A stretch of 64,000 bases of DNA from Lacrimispora defluvii (GTDB lineage Bacteria > Bacillota > Clostridia > Lachnospirales > Lachnospiraceae), in assembly GCA_013036995.1 (NCBI GenBank), contig JAAOXG010000018.1, positions 62,001 to 126,000 of the forward strand, given 5' to 3'. Below, one piece after another: positions 44,736-54,597 of the stretch. The first letter of the stretch is position 1, and the number at the start of each line of letters is the position of its first letter. The notes below the pieces were generated by a model. The model saw only the letters and a program-made list of their open reading frames with translations. It had not been told where the DNA came from and did not search any database. The translations under genes and the position numbers were made by a program.

Positions 44736-46835
44736 TTACCCTTTCAGCCCAGTGAATTTTATATTGCTAAAACAGGTTCGTCCATAGCTCAGAGAGCCAA
44801 ATCCAAACATTCCCGATTCAAAAGAGGAATCCTCTGCTTCCAGTATCTTTACACCATTTACGGATAAAATTATTTTTTGCCCTCTTACTTCTATTTCAAA
44901 TAAATAGGTGCTTTCCATATCCCATTGGTAGTCAGCTTCCGCCAAAATATAATATCCATACTCATTTTTATAAAGTGCCAGTCTGTTCTGCCCGGAAAAA
45001 CCTGCCCCGTAACCAAGCATCGCCCCTTTTGCCCGGACTGTCATTAAGTGGTTCTCCCCAAACAGTGGTTTTACAAGAGCACTCACCCGGTAGTCTTTGC
45101 TGTAATAATTTCCTGTATAAGCAAATGCTGGTTCAGCCCGGTGGAAATGAAGAAATTCTCCCTGTTTCGTCCAGTGCCCGCCATCTGTGGAAAATGGAGT
45201 CACTGTTCCAAATTCTTCTTTTTGCTTCGTTATATCAATTTCATAATCTGCAAGTCCTGTTACCTGGAATTTTTTCATATGAATATAACCGGTTGTAGTT
45301 CCTTCCGGAAAGCTGCTTCCCCTGACAATAAATCCAACTTCCTCTACAAGATCCCCTTTTGTATCAGGTATTGTAAATTCCACCTGAAACCATTCATTTT
45401 CCGGATAGTCAACAAAACTGATTTCTACGATGTCATGCTTCCCAAACATCTTTATATACGGCACCAGATCCAGTTTCTGCCCTTTCAGCCATTGTACAGA
45501 CAGTTTCATGGTAACCTTCTGCCCGGAATAAACCTTGGGGGAGAAAACCGGAGAATAGCGCTCATCAGAAAAATCTTCTCTTCCATAAAAACTTTTATAA
45601 TAAATCCGGCAGGAATCATATCCAATATCATCAATGAGAATGCACAGTCCCTTCCCATCCGCATAACTTTTACTTCCTGAAGGCTTGATCGTACCATAGA
45701 TGGGATTGGATATTCTCATGTTGTGTGTCATGCCCGGAAGAATAAAGTCAAAGTTTATTTCTTCCGGATTCATTCGAAGCTCATTTCCCAATTCTTCTCC
45801 CATTCCAGCATATCCATGTGCAGCAACTTCTTTCGCGTAGGACGGGATATCAAGAATATTGAGATAGCCGGATATTCCTGATAAAACCACCGAATCGTTA
45901 ATGGGCCTGCGGTATTTGTCCGGAATCCGGGAAAGACCGCAATATACACCCGCGATTGTTCCTACATTGCCTGCATTGCAATCCGTATCCCAGCCGCACA
46001 TACAGGCGATTTCCACTGTTCTGGAAAAATCACCATTTCCATAAAATAATGCAAGGGCACACACACCTGCATTGGGAATAATATGGCATGCACCCGGATA
46101 TTTGTCATATCCCCAATCCTGTTCCAGCATATGAAAGCATCCTCTGAAATCACCGGGATTATTGCGGTAGAATCGTTCCACGGCTTTAACCACCTGGTGA
46201 TAAAGGCTTTCTTCCGGTATCTGATTTAAACCTGCCTCCACAATCTCATTCATTGATTGTGCCGTAAATGCCTGTGCAATACAGGCGCAGATAAATCTGG
46301 CTCCGTTTAACCCCTCCCCGTCATGGGAAACACTGGCAGCTGCCGCTCCGTCATCTGCTGCCATTTTCGGATTTCCGGGATGAATCAGCCCCCAGGTATC
46401 AATAAATATCTGTCCGCCAATCTGCTCCGCCACCGTACTTCCGTTACATTCAACAGATCCTGATAAAGGTGCCGGGATTCCCATCTTTAAATTCATATAA
46501 GCCGTATGCTCTGTGCTGACTCCATATCCGCCCCACCAGAACATCCCCTTTAAATACCTCGTATAATTTAACCATGCTTTGGCCACATCTTCCGGAGTTA
46601 CCGGTGTTCCCTTCTCCTTCCTGTCATCCAGTGCTCTTAAGAAATAAACCGGCCCATTTACATCATCATCTGCAGCAAAATTAATATAATCCTTCACATA
46701 ACCGTTTAAATCCCCGTAAGTCTGAAATATCCGTTCCTCTGTCCAGACATCCGGCTCTATGGGCGCTCCTAAGCGGATTCCGATATTCATGCCTAAAAAT
46801 CCTGCATATACTTTTTCATAATAGCGTTCCACCAT
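44736..46835 (-). CDS. ADP-ribosylglycohydrolase family protein with C-terminal beta-sandwich region
   Basis: A 699-residue protein. Residues 1 to about 345 match the ADP-ribosylglycohydrolase fold: GFLGMNIGIRLGAPIE, an acidic ADDDVN metal site, DGAAAASVSHDGEGLNGAR and the signature CGWDTDCNAGNVGTIAG with its metal-binding Asp residues. Residues about 380-695 contain two beta-rich regions, the last (LFEIEVRGQKIILSVNGVKI to GFGSLSYGRTCFSNI) resembling a concanavalin/laminin-like carbohydrate-binding sandwich. There is no signal peptide. Sitting behind a nucleoside importer with nucleoside hydrolase and ribokinase, it may cleave an N- or O-ribosyl bond of an imported compound. That role is inferred. 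Confidence 0.85.
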   Translation of the reverse strand: MVERYYEKVYAGFLGMNIGIRLGAPIEPDVWTEERIFQTYGDLNGYVKDYINFAADDDVNGPVYFLRALDDRKEKGTPVTPEDVAKAWLNYTRYLKGMFWWGGYGVSTEHTAYMNLKMGIPAPLSGSVECNGSTVAEQIGGQIFIDTWGLIHPGNPKMAADDGAAAASVSHDGEGLNGARFICACIAQAFTAQSMNEIVEAGLNQIPEESLYHQVVKAVERFYRNNPGDFRGCFHMLEQDWGYDKYPGACHIIPNAGVCALALFYGNGDFSRTVEIACMCGWDTDCNAGNVGTIAGVYCGLSRIPDKYRRPINDSVVLSGISGYLNILDIPSYAKEVAAHGYAGMGEELGNELRMNPEEINFDFILPGMTHNMRISNPIYGTIKPSGSKSYADGKGLCILIDDIGYDSCRIYYKSFYGREDFSDERYSPVFSPKVYSGQKVTMKLSVQWLKGQKLDLVPYIKMFGKHDIVEISFVDYPENEWFQVEFTIPDTKGDLVEEVGFIVRGSSFPEGTTTGYIHMKKFQVTGLADYEIDITKQKEEFGTVTPFSTDGGHWTKQGEFLHFHRAEPAFAYTGNYYSKDYRVSALVKPLFGENHLMTVRAKGAMLGYGAGFSGQNRLALYKNEYGYYILAEADYQWDMESTYLFEIEVRGQKIILSVNGVKILEAEDSSFESGMFGFGSLSYGRTCFSNIKFTGLKG

Positions 46836-46881
46836 ATCAATAACCTGCTTTCTGCATATTTTATTCCGACTGATATGCTAT

Positions 46882-46917
46882 TTCAGGCGACGAAGAACAT
46901 ATACTTCGCCGCCTGAA
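46882..46917 (-). terminator. intercistronic hairpin before the ADP-ribosylglycohydrolase gene
   Basis: Arms 46882-46895 and 46904-46917 (13 pairs, one mismatch) lie between the second permease and the glycohydrolase gene. There is no T-run on the minus strand, so mRNA stabilisation or partial attenuation is more likely than full termination. Confidence 0.5.
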
Positions 46918-46920
46918 TCA

Positions 46921-47838
46921 TTATTTCTTTTTCAGCTTTAAATACTCTTTATAGGAAAATGCAAACAGTCCGATCAATGTTGAAACATAAGGAATTGTCT
47001 GCACCAGACTGGAGGCCCAGCCCACTGTGGATGCCGCTGTGGCAATGGCATTGAAAAAACCAAAAGCTATGGATGCCGCAGCTGTTCCAATGGGATTAGA
47101 CCTTCCTATGGCTTCCGCTGCCACTGCAATCCATCCTCTTCCCGATACCATATCTCTTGTAAACGATGACAGATAGCCCATTGACATAAAGGCACCGCCG
47201 CATGCACAGAGAAAGCCGCTTAAAAGGAGGGCGATCGTCTGGGTAAGCTTTACATTAATTCCTACCGATTCTGCCGCTTTTAAGTTTTCCCCCACTGCCC
47301 GGATATGATAACCCAGCGTGGTCTTTCCAAGAAAAACAGCCACAATTAAAATCATAATAAATGCCAGATACGTCATAATATTCTGTCCGGAAAGAATGTT
47401 ACCCAGAAACGGAATATCTTTTAACACAGGAATGGCGATCTCCGGCAGTGTTTTACTGGCAACAGAGGTGGAGCTTCCTTTATCTCCGGTAAACAGGTAA
47501 AGCAAAAATACCGTACCTCCCGATGCTAAAGAATTAATGGCGATACCGCCTAAAATAACATTTGCCCGGTAATATAAAGTAAATAACGCCAGTATTCCGG
47601 AACAGATTAAACCGGATAAAAGAGCGATCAGGAATCCTCCCAGAGCACTTCCCGTTGCTGCACTTCCAAATACTCCAAAGAAAGCTGATATCAGCATGAT
47701 TCCTTCCAAAGCAATATTGGCCACTCCTGCCCGGTTTGCAATCACTGCCCCAAGGGAAGCGAACAGTATGGGAGTTGTCACCCGGAATACGGAATGCAGG
47801 AATTGTGGTGTGAAAATGATATGAATCAATTCTCTCAT
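46921..47838 (-). CDS. nucleoside-type ABC transporter permease 2
   Basis: A permease of about 305 residues with 8-9 helices and the segments ANRAGVANIALEGIMLIS and AVGENLKAAESVGI, typical of the BmpA-linked nucleoside importers. The ATG at 47838 overlaps the stop of permease 1 (ATGA) and has a GGGGG site; the longer in-frame reading is rejected. Confidence 0.92.
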   Translation of the reverse strand: MRELIHIIFTPQFLHSVFRVTTPILFASLGAVIANRAGVANIALEGIMLISAFFGVFGSAATGSALGGFLIALLSGLICSGILALFTLYYRANVILGGIAINSLASGGTVFLLYLFTGDKGSSTSVASKTLPEIAIPVLKDIPFLGNILSGQNIMTYLAFIMILIVAVFLGKTTLGYHIRAVGENLKAAESVGINVKLTQTIALLLSGFLCACGGAFMSMGYLSSFTRDMVSGRGWIAVAAEAIGRSNPIGTAAASIAFGFFNAIATAASTVGWASSLVQTIPYVSTLIGLFAFSYKEYLKLKKK

Positions 47839-48875
47839 TTGGCAATCCCCCTTTCCATCCACCGCTGCTTAAAGGAGTGAAGAAAACGTTCCGAAGCAAT
47901 CAGCAGAATAATCAGACTTTGAAGGATGGTTGACATCTCGGCAGGAACATCAGAAAGCCTTGCAACAATATCCGCCCCTGTAGATAAATATGCCACAAAC
48001 AGAGCCGCATAAATTACACTTACCGGATTATTATTGGCCAGCATGGCAATTAACGCTCCCGTAAATCCATAACCAGGAAGGCCAGACCATTCGAAACGGG
48101 TATGCATGGCAATGGATTCCACCGAACCGCCGATGCCCGCTATCGCTCCTGATACCAGATGAGCGATAATAATGGTCTTAACAATGTTGATTCCGGAATA
48201 GGCTGCAAACCCGGCATTAATACCTACCATACGGATCTCATAACCCCATTTGGTCTTATATAGGAAAACAGAGACTGCTCCAACACAAAGCAGTGCAATA
48301 AACAGTCCATAATGTACTTTAAATGCCGGTATGATCACCGGTATTTTGGCAGTGTCCAGATAGGGATAGGAACCATTTGATGCCATGGGATCCTGAAGCA
48401 CTCTGGTCATAAGATAGGAACCAAGTCCCAGCAAAATGCTGTTCATCATCAGGGAGGTAACAAGTTCGCTGGCTCCGTATTTTGCTTTTAGATATCCTGG
48501 AATCAGCATGATTAAGGCACCGATTACGGCAGCAGCAAGAATGATGACCACCTGGTGAACTCCAACGGGGAGGGGTACCCAGATAGCAATCAGGGAAATA
48601 ACAGCTCCGCTGAAATAAAAGATACCTTCCGCTCCCATATTAAACTGGCTGGCCTGGAAAACAACTGCCATGGACAGACCTGAGAATATAAGAGGAATTG
48701 CCATATTAATTATGTTTCCAATATACCTTGGTTTGCTGAAAGGGCCCAGTATAAATAAACGGATGGACTCTATGGGTTTGTCACTAACCATAAAGATTAC
48801 AGCAAAGGCTGCAAGCATTGCAATGACCAGAGCCACAGTTGTTCTTAAGAGATGAAAGGATTTTTCCCTACTCAT
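47835..48875 (-). CDS. nucleoside-type ABC transporter permease 1
   Basis: A 346-residue permease with about ten hydrophobic helices (FNMGAEGIFYFSGAVISL; MVGINAGFAAYSGINIVK). It pairs with permease 2. I start at ATG 48875 behind AGGAGG, overlapping the end of the ATPase gene; the extension to 49010 reads through that gene and is rejected. Confidence 0.92.
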   Translation of the reverse strand: MSREKSFHLLRTTVALVIAMLAAFAVIFMVSDKPIESIRLFILGPFSKPRYIGNIINMAIPLIFSGLSMAVVFQASQFNMGAEGIFYFSGAVISLIAIWVPLPVGVHQVVIILAAAVIGALIMLIPGYLKAKYGASELVTSLMMNSILLGLGSYLMTRVLQDPMASNGSYPYLDTAKIPVIIPAFKVHYGLFIALLCVGAVSVFLYKTKWGYEIRMVGINAGFAAYSGINIVKTIIIAHLVSGAIAGIGGSVESIAMHTRFEWSGLPGYGFTGALIAMLANNNPVSVIYAALFVAYLSTGADIVARLSDVPAEMSTILQSLIILLIASERFLHSFKQRWMERGIAK

Positions 48876-50418
48876 AGCGCATCCTCCTGATCTGACTCTC
48901 ATCCTGCTTTTTAATACCCAGCATATAAAGTCCAAGTTCTTCTTCGGTAATCTCAGACAGGTTCTCATAATAAGCCACAAACCTGCCTTCATACATAACT
49001 GCCAGCACATCTGACAGTTTAATCAGTTCTGCCATATCAGCTGAAAACAGCAATACGGCACAGCCGTTATCCCGCAGCTTTACAATGTTCTGATGAATGA
49101 TGTGGGCTGCTCCGATGTCAACACCTCTGGTGGGCTGCTCAGCAATCAGAACCTTTGTCTCTTCCATACATTCTCTTGCCACCACAACCTTTTGCATATT
49201 ACCGCCGGACAAGCCATCGATTCTGCCGTTTTCTCCCGAACATTTCACAGAATATTCTGCGATCATCTGCCTGGCATACTCACTGATTTTTTTCTTTTTC
49301 AGAATTCCCTTGTTGCAGAATTCTTCCGTATCATATTTATTGGAGATCAGATTTTCATTGACAGCGGCAGTCAGGGCTACGCCCTGACGCTGTCTGTCTT
49401 CCGGGATATAACCAAACCCCTTTTCCCGCATTTCCTTAATGGTCATGGACTTAATATCAGCCTGGTTGATCTCCACGCTGCCTGATTCCACACGTCTGCT
49501 CTTGGTTAAAATCTCAGCCAGTTCTACCTGCCCATTACCCTGGACACCGGCGATTCCCATAATCATACCGGATTTCACCTGAAAGTTTATATCCTGCAAG
49601 ATGGGCACCTTCTCCCCACCATAGTAGGACAAACCGGTCACACTGATTCTGGCTTCACCAAAGGCATGCTCCTTTTTATGAATGGAGGTGTCAATCTTCC
49701 AGCCCACTATTTTATTGGATATCTCCTGTTCCGAGATTTCACTGGTATTAAAAACTCCTTCCGAGCAGCCCGCCCTCATAATGGTCACTCTGTCACTGAT
49801 CGCCTTAATTTCTTTAATTTTGTGAGAAATGAAAACAATGGTATAGCCCTGTTTTTTCAATTTCACAAGTTCTTCAAATAACTGTTCTGTTTCCTGAGGT
49901 GTCAGTACAGCGGTAGGCTCATCTAAAATCAGGATTTTTGCTCCTCTGGCCAGTGCTTTTAATATCTCGATCTTCTGCTTAATTCCTACAGGCAGAGTGC
50001 CGGTGACTGCTCTTGGATCTACTGCAAAATTATATTGACTGCTTAATTGCTCAGTAAATGCAATCGCAGCATTCTCATCCACAAAATGATGGTTTGCGGG
50101 TTCAATCCCCAACGTAATATTCTGGGCTACAGTAAAGGAATCTAACAGCATGAAATGCTGATGCACCATGCCGATCCCATGCTTTATGGCATCGTTGGAG
50201 GAATTGATATCAAGCTCCCTGTCCCTTAAATACAGTTTTCCTGAAGAGGGTTTTTCCATGCCGAAGAGAATTTTCATCAGAGTTGTTTTTCCCGCTCCGT
50301 TTTCTCCCACAAGGGCATGGATTTCCCCTTCCTTTAAGGAAAAGCTGACATCCTTATTTGCCACAATACCATTGCTGTATATCTTGGACACATTCTCCAT
50401 TCTCAAAAGGTATTCCAT
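48868..50418 (-). CDS. nucleoside-type ABC transporter ATP-binding protein (two ABC domains)
   Basis: A 516-residue double ATPase: first domain with GENGAGKTT, LPVGIKQKIEILKAL and LILDEPTAVL; second with degenerate GVQGNGQVE but LSGGNMQKVVVARE and AEQPTRGVDIGA. The IPEDRQRQG segment is usual in sugar and nucleoside importers. It powers the importer with the two downstream permeases and the BmpA-like lipoprotein encoded upstream. Confidence 0.93.
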   Translation of the reverse strand: MEYLLRMENVSKIYSNGIVANKDVSFSLKEGEIHALVGENGAGKTTLMKILFGMEKPSSGKLYLRDRELDINSSNDAIKHGIGMVHQHFMLLDSFTVAQNITLGIEPANHHFVDENAAIAFTEQLSSQYNFAVDPRAVTGTLPVGIKQKIEILKALARGAKILILDEPTAVLTPQETEQLFEELVKLKKQGYTIVFISHKIKEIKAISDRVTIMRAGCSEGVFNTSEISEQEISNKIVGWKIDTSIHKKEHAFGEARISVTGLSYYGGEKVPILQDINFQVKSGMIMGIAGVQGNGQVELAEILTKSRRVESGSVEINQADIKSMTIKEMREKGFGYIPEDRQRQGVALTAAVNENLISNKYDTEEFCNKGILKKKKISEYARQMIAEYSVKCSGENGRIDGLSGGNMQKVVVARECMEETKVLIAEQPTRGVDIGAAHIIHQNIVKLRDNGCAVLLFSADMAELIKLSDVLAVMYEGRFVAYYENLSEITEEELGLYMLGIKKQDESQIRRMRYE

Positions 50419-50449
50419 TGTTATCCTCCAGGCATTAAGCTTTTACTTA

Positions 50450-51619
50450 TTAGTTTGGAGCAGCTTTGCTTCTGATTGCAGCAATGTCATCGGTAGACAT
50501 CGACTGTACATCGGATAATTTTACTTCACCGGAAATAATTTTCTGCTCTAAATCCTTAACGCTTTTCTTTTGTTCATCAGACATCAACGCATCGTAATAT
50601 TTATTTTCTGCCAGACCAACTCCACCGTCTTTCAGACCGAGAGCCAGAGATTTACCGCCGAAGGTAAGAGTTCCTTCTGCATACTGGTTAACCAAATCTA
50701 CTGCATAAACAGATACCTTTTTCATTGCAGAAGTTATTATATGCTTTGCCTGATCCGGGTTGCTGGCTTCCAGACTTGCAGCCTGGTCTGAATCAACACC
50801 TATGGCTAATTTATCAAGACTTGTGGCTGCTTCAAACACACCTAAACCAGCACCGCCTGCTGCCTGATAAATAATGGGAACTCCGGAGTTGTACATAATC
50901 AGTGCCAGTTCCTTTGCGGTTGCACTGTCTGTAAAATCACCTACATAGGAAGCTTTTACTTTCACATCAGGATTCACGCTCTGAGCACCTTCAATATATC
51001 CTACCAGGAAATAGTTGATACCTGGTATGTCCATACCTCCGATAAAACCAATGGTATTGCTTCCTGCCTCTTTTGCTTTTAGAGCCGCCACTGCACCTGC
51101 CAGAGCACTCATCTCATTGCTCTTTGTAACTACAGCAAGAACGTTGTCTCCAAAACCAACACTGTCTGTATCCAGGTTGATAAACTTCTGATCCGGATAC
51201 TGTGCGGAAACCTGTTTTAAAACATCATCACCTGCTGTGGAAACAGTCATGATTAAATCATAGCCGTCTTCACAGTAATCTTCATAGGTTGCAAGATATT
51301 TGGTGGTATCAGTTCCCATCTCTACAACATCCGTCTGGGCGCCCAGTTTTTCCTTAATGGTATCCATAGCAGTTTTGGAACCATCAAAAAATGATTTGTC
51401 TCCTAAATTACCTGGAATTAATAAAGCTATTTTTAATTTCTCAGCCCCTTCCTTCGTACCTTTTGTTTCTCCTGCTTTTGTTTCACCAGTTGTTGCTGCC
51501 GCACTGCCGGCAGTTGTTTCTTTCCCTGTGCTGCCGCCGCTTTTTCCGCATCCAGCCACACTGACAGCCATCAGACAGCATGCGAACAATACGCTTGTGA
51601 TTCTCTTGAATTTTTTCAT
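50450..51619 (-). CDS. BmpA/Med-family nucleoside-binding lipoprotein
   Basis: A 389-residue lipoprotein with lipobox VAGC (Cys about 24), a Thr/Ala-rich linker, and a BMP fold (IALLIPGNLGDKSFFDGSKTAMD; DLIMTVSTAGDD; TIGFIGGMDIPGINYFLVGYIEGA). BMP family proteins bind purine nucleosides. It is the extracellular receptor of the importer. The gene's position after a nucleoside hydrolase supports nucleoside as ligand. Confidence 0.93.
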   Translation of the reverse strand: MKKFKRITSVLFACCLMAVSVAGCGKSGGSTGKETTAGSAAATTGETKAGETKGTKEGAEKLKIALLIPGNLGDKSFFDGSKTAMDTIKEKLGAQTDVVEMGTDTTKYLATYEDYCEDGYDLIMTVSTAGDDVLKQVSAQYPDQKFINLDTDSVGFGDNVLAVVTKSNEMSALAGAVAALKAKEAGSNTIGFIGGMDIPGINYFLVGYIEGAQSVNPDVKVKASYVGDFTDSATAKELALIMYNSGVPIIYQAAGGAGLGVFEAATSLDKLAIGVDSDQAASLEASNPDQAKHIITSAMKKVSVYAVDLVNQYAEGTLTFGGKSLALGLKDGGVGLAENKYYDALMSDEQKKSVKDLEQKIISGEVKLSDVQSMSTDDIAAIRSKAAPN

Positions 51620-51710
51620 TTGATCTCCTCCTAAAAATTAATGATGTGTATTTATGCCAATCACAATGCCTGATAGAAAGACATTGAATAATTGCTATAC
51701 TTCTGTACTA

Positions 51711-52598
51711 CTAACGAAAAACACGTTCCATCACTATATTCTTAAATCGCTGTAAATCTAAATCAACTGCGTAATAAAAATCTTTTTCTGTTTCACATAC
51801 TGTATCGTAATAATTGGTTTTGTGAACAATGGTTCCTCTTGTCAGCTCACCCTTTAATTCAACTGTATAATCTCCCTTTTTCAAGGTGACGGTTTCCCTG
51901 TCAATCAGACAGGCAATCAGCAGCGCATCGTGAAGGGTGATGGGAAATCCTGTTTTATCCATGAATATCTCCATGCCTTTATAAAGATACTGAACGGCAG
52001 GATTAACGGAGTTTTTAACATCCTCCATCTCTTTTGCGGTAAGCTTTGTATACTTTGTAACATCCAGTCCCAGCATGGTTAAGTTTTCAGCAAAATCAGT
52101 AACAATCCGGGCAGCCTCCGGATCACAGATGATATTCCATTCCGGATAGGAATTTAAAAAGGCTCCGCCCATACCGATAATTTCCACCCGTTTCATAACC
52201 TCAGGTGCCTTTAGAAAAGCCAGCCCCAGATTGGTCAGAGGCCCCATGGCAACAATACAGACATTATCATACTCCGCTGCTGTCTTAATCATAAAATCAA
52301 CCGCGTCTAAGCTCTGTTCCGGCTCATACTCATTTCTTAAAATGCTGTACTGAATGGGTTTTTCCAGCTTTGGCCGTTCAACCAAAGGCAGTCCCTGGCC
52401 TATATAAACAGGAATCCTGCCCATCTGGTAAAATTCCAGCAGATCCTTCACCATCTCTGCCCGGGCTTTCGTATCTTTAAATACAGTGGTAATCCCTGCC
52501 ACCTCGATCTCAGGAGACAAAACTGCCAGAGCTATGGCAACGGCATCATCTACATCATCGCCCAGGTCTGTATCAATGATTACTTTCTTTGGTTTCAT
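51711..52598 (-). CDS. inosine-uridine preferring nucleoside hydrolase
   Basis: A 295-residue enzyme that splits the N-glycosidic bond of nucleosides to base and ribose. The calcium-binding aspartate cluster DTDLGDDVDDA is at residues 9-19, MGPLTNLGLAF is mid-protein, and the catalytic His appears in LHDALLIA. It overlaps functionally with the ribokinase just upstream, which would capture the released ribose. AGGAGG lies before the ATG. Confidence 0.94.
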   Translation of the reverse strand: MKPKKVIIDTDLGDDVDDAVAIALAVLSPEIEVAGITTVFKDTKARAEMVKDLLEFYQMGRIPVYIGQGLPLVERPKLEKPIQYSILRNEYEPEQSLDAVDFMIKTAAEYDNVCIVAMGPLTNLGLAFLKAPEVMKRVEIIGMGGAFLNSYPEWNIICDPEAARIVTDFAENLTMLGLDVTKYTKLTAKEMEDVKNSVNPAVQYLYKGMEIFMDKTGFPITLHDALLIACLIDRETVTLKKGDYTVELKGELTRGTIVHKTNYYDTVCETEKDFYYAVDLDLQRFKNIVMERVFR

Positions 52599-52599
52599 G

Positions 52600-53520
52600 T
52601 CATTCCTCCTGCATCAGACTTAAGACTTCCTCTTTGAAAGGCATAGACGCCTGGGCGCCTTTTCGTGTAACGCTGATGGCTGCCGCTGCATTGGCAAAAC
52701 AAATGGCTTCTTCCATGGATTTTCCTTCTGCCAGCTTTACAGCCAGTGCTCCGTTAAAGCAGTCTCCTGCTCCGGTGGTATCCAGTGCATCCACCCTGGT
52801 TCCTTCAAACATGCGACAGCCCTCCTGGCTGACCCATAAGGCTCCCTTGTCTCCCATTGTCACAATGACATGTCCCACTCCCTGGGACAACAACTTTCCT
52901 GCACCTTCCATAATCCCATCCAGGCTGTCTGTCTTATGGCGGCTCAGTCTTGCCAGTTCACTTTCATTGGGAGTTATAATATCAATTTTTCTCATAATCT
53001 CTTCCGGCAGACCAACTGGAGCCGGTGCCGGATTTAATATAACGGCTTTTCCCGCTTCCTTTGCCTGGTCAATGGCATAAAAAACTGCATCTGGAGGAAT
53101 CTCCATCTGTACAAGCAGATATTCATAATCCATGATTTGGGGCTCTGTCTTCTCTAAATATGGAATATCACAGCTTCCATTGGCTCCTGCAATGGTCACT
53201 ATGCTGTTATTTGCCAGGGAATCAACTAAAATCACTGCTGTTCCCGTATCCTTGCCTTCACGGACAGAAATATAATCCGTACATACACCGTTATCCTTTA
53301 ACCCCCGGATCAAAGTTCTTCCAAACTCATCTTGTCCTACACAGCCAAGCATAACCGCGTCTGCGCCCAGCCTTCCTGCTGCAAATGCCTGATTGGCTCC
53401 CTTTCCGCCGCAGTTATAGGAGTAATCCGTACCAAGTACAGTTTCACCCACACCCGGCAGACGGTCTGCAGTCACCTGTATATCCATGTTTAAACTTCCA
53501 ATTACCAGTATTTTTTTCAT
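52600..53520 (-). CDS. rbsK: ribokinase
   Basis: A 306-residue PfkB-family kinase with GSLNMDIQVTADRLPG, the ribose motif NCGGKGANQAFAAGRLGA and the C-terminal DTTGAGDCFNGALAV. These are hallmark ribokinase patterns. It phosphorylates ribose released by the nucleoside hydrolase. Its start overlaps the LacI stop by four bases. Confidence 0.93.
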   Translation of the reverse strand: MKKILVIGSLNMDIQVTADRLPGVGETVLGTDYSYNCGGKGANQAFAAGRLGADAVMLGCVGQDEFGRTLIRGLKDNGVCTDYISVREGKDTGTAVILVDSLANNSIVTIAGANGSCDIPYLEKTEPQIMDYEYLLVQMEIPPDAVFYAIDQAKEAGKAVILNPAPAPVGLPEEIMRKIDIITPNESELARLSRHKTDSLDGIMEGAGKLLSQGVGHVIVTMGDKGALWVSQEGCRMFEGTRVDALDTTGAGDCFNGALAVKLAEGKSMEEAICFANAAAAISVTRKGAQASMPFKEEVLSLMQEE

Positions 53521-54548
53521 ATCTCTTTCCTTACATGTTTATTTCCGGTGCTCTCTCTGATCATCAGAACTGTCTCCAGATACTGATCCGCCTGATGTAT
53601 GGTTTTATCCTGTATTGACGCCAGCAGCATTCTGGCCGCCTGATAGCCCATATCATACATAGGCTGAGATACTGTGGTAATGGGCGGAACCATCTCCCCA
53701 CTCATGGTGATGTTATCAAACCCCAGCAGCTGGATATCGTCTGGAACCTTTTTGTTTAATTCTCTCAAAGCCTTTAAAACACCGATTGCTATGGTATCGC
53801 ATCCGGCAAAGATCCCGTCTATTTCCGGATTGTGAGAAAGCATCTCCCTGGTTCTTTCGTATCCGGACTGTATATTGTAACCGCCATAACTGATATATTT
53901 TTTGTTTAATATGATGCCCCTATCTTCAAGTGCCATGCAATAACCTTTCAGCCGTTCTTCCACTGTATAAACATCTTTTACCCCTGCAATATATGCGATA
54001 TTGGAAGAACCATTTTCAATGAGATAGGACACACCTTCTCTGGCGGCCCTGGCATTATCAACATAGACGCCGGGATAACGGGACAGTTCTTTTATCTTCC
54101 GGTCCAGTATGACAATGGGGATGTTGCTTTTGTGTATCAGTGTAGTTAACTTTCTGTCATTTAAATCACCGCTGGTATTGATGATGATTCCATCCACCCT
54201 TTTTTCTAAAAAGGTATATAGATACTTCTGTTCTTTTTTAATATCAGAATCTGAATTACACAAAAATACCGTATAACCATTTTCCATGGCACAATCCTCC
54301 ACACCCCTGATTACCTGGGGGAAAAAAGGATTCTGGACATCGGGTATTATGAGACCAATGGTCTTTGTCTCTGCAACCGTTATGCTCCTTGCCATCTTAT
54401 TGGGTACATAACCTACCTCGTCAATCAACTTTAAGATCTTCTCTCTGGTTTCTTCTGAAACACCTTCCGGATTGTTATTGATGACTCTTGATACAGTCCC
54501 TTTTGATACTCCCGCCATACTGGCGATATCCTTAATTGTCAGTGCCAT
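53517..54548 (-). CDS. LacI family repressor of the nucleoside/ribose operon
   Basis: A 343-residue repressor: helix-turn-helix with hinge (residues 1-60; TIKDIASMAGVSKGTVSRVINN, then VGYVPNKMARS) and a type I periplasmic-binding effector domain. It resembles RbsR-type proteins. It is the first gene of the operon it probably controls: a perfect 16-base palindrome lies just after the promoter. The inducer is likely ribose or a related sugar. Confidence 0.94.
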   Translation of the reverse strand: MALTIKDIASMAGVSKGTVSRVINNNPEGVSEETREKILKLIDEVGYVPNKMARSITVAETKTIGLIIPDVQNPFFPQVIRGVEDCAMENGYTVFLCNSDSDIKKEQKYLYTFLEKRVDGIIINTSGDLNDRKLTTLIHKSNIPIVILDRKIKELSRYPGVYVDNARAAREGVSYLIENGSSNIAYIAGVKDVYTVEERLKGYCMALEDRGIILNKKYISYGGYNIQSGYERTREMLSHNPEIDGIFAGCDTIAIGVLKALRELNKKVPDDIQLLGFDNITMSGEMVPPITTVSQPMYDMGYQAARMLLASIQDKTIHQADQYLETVLMIRESTGNKHVRKEI

Positions 54549-54568
54549 AAAAGTCCCCCCACGAGTTT

Positions 54569-54584
54569 ACTAAACCGGTTTAGT
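54569..54584 (-). promoter_or_regulatory. LacI-type operator
   Basis: The perfect palindrome ACTAAACCGGTTTAGT, with the central CG step typical of LacI operators. It lies 13 bases after the -10 box, across the predicted start of the transcript. Confidence 0.85.
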
Positions 54585-54597
54585 ATTGTTGATAATA

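Noticed and set aside
45048-45680. 210-residue plus-strand ORF opposite the ADP-ribosylglycohydrolase gene
   Set aside because: It is antisense to clear coding sequence and has a low-complexity, non-protein-like composition.
48876-49010. N-terminal extension of nucleoside permease 1
   Set aside because: It reads through the ATPase gene; the ATG at 48875 has AGGAGG and gives a normal permease N-terminus.
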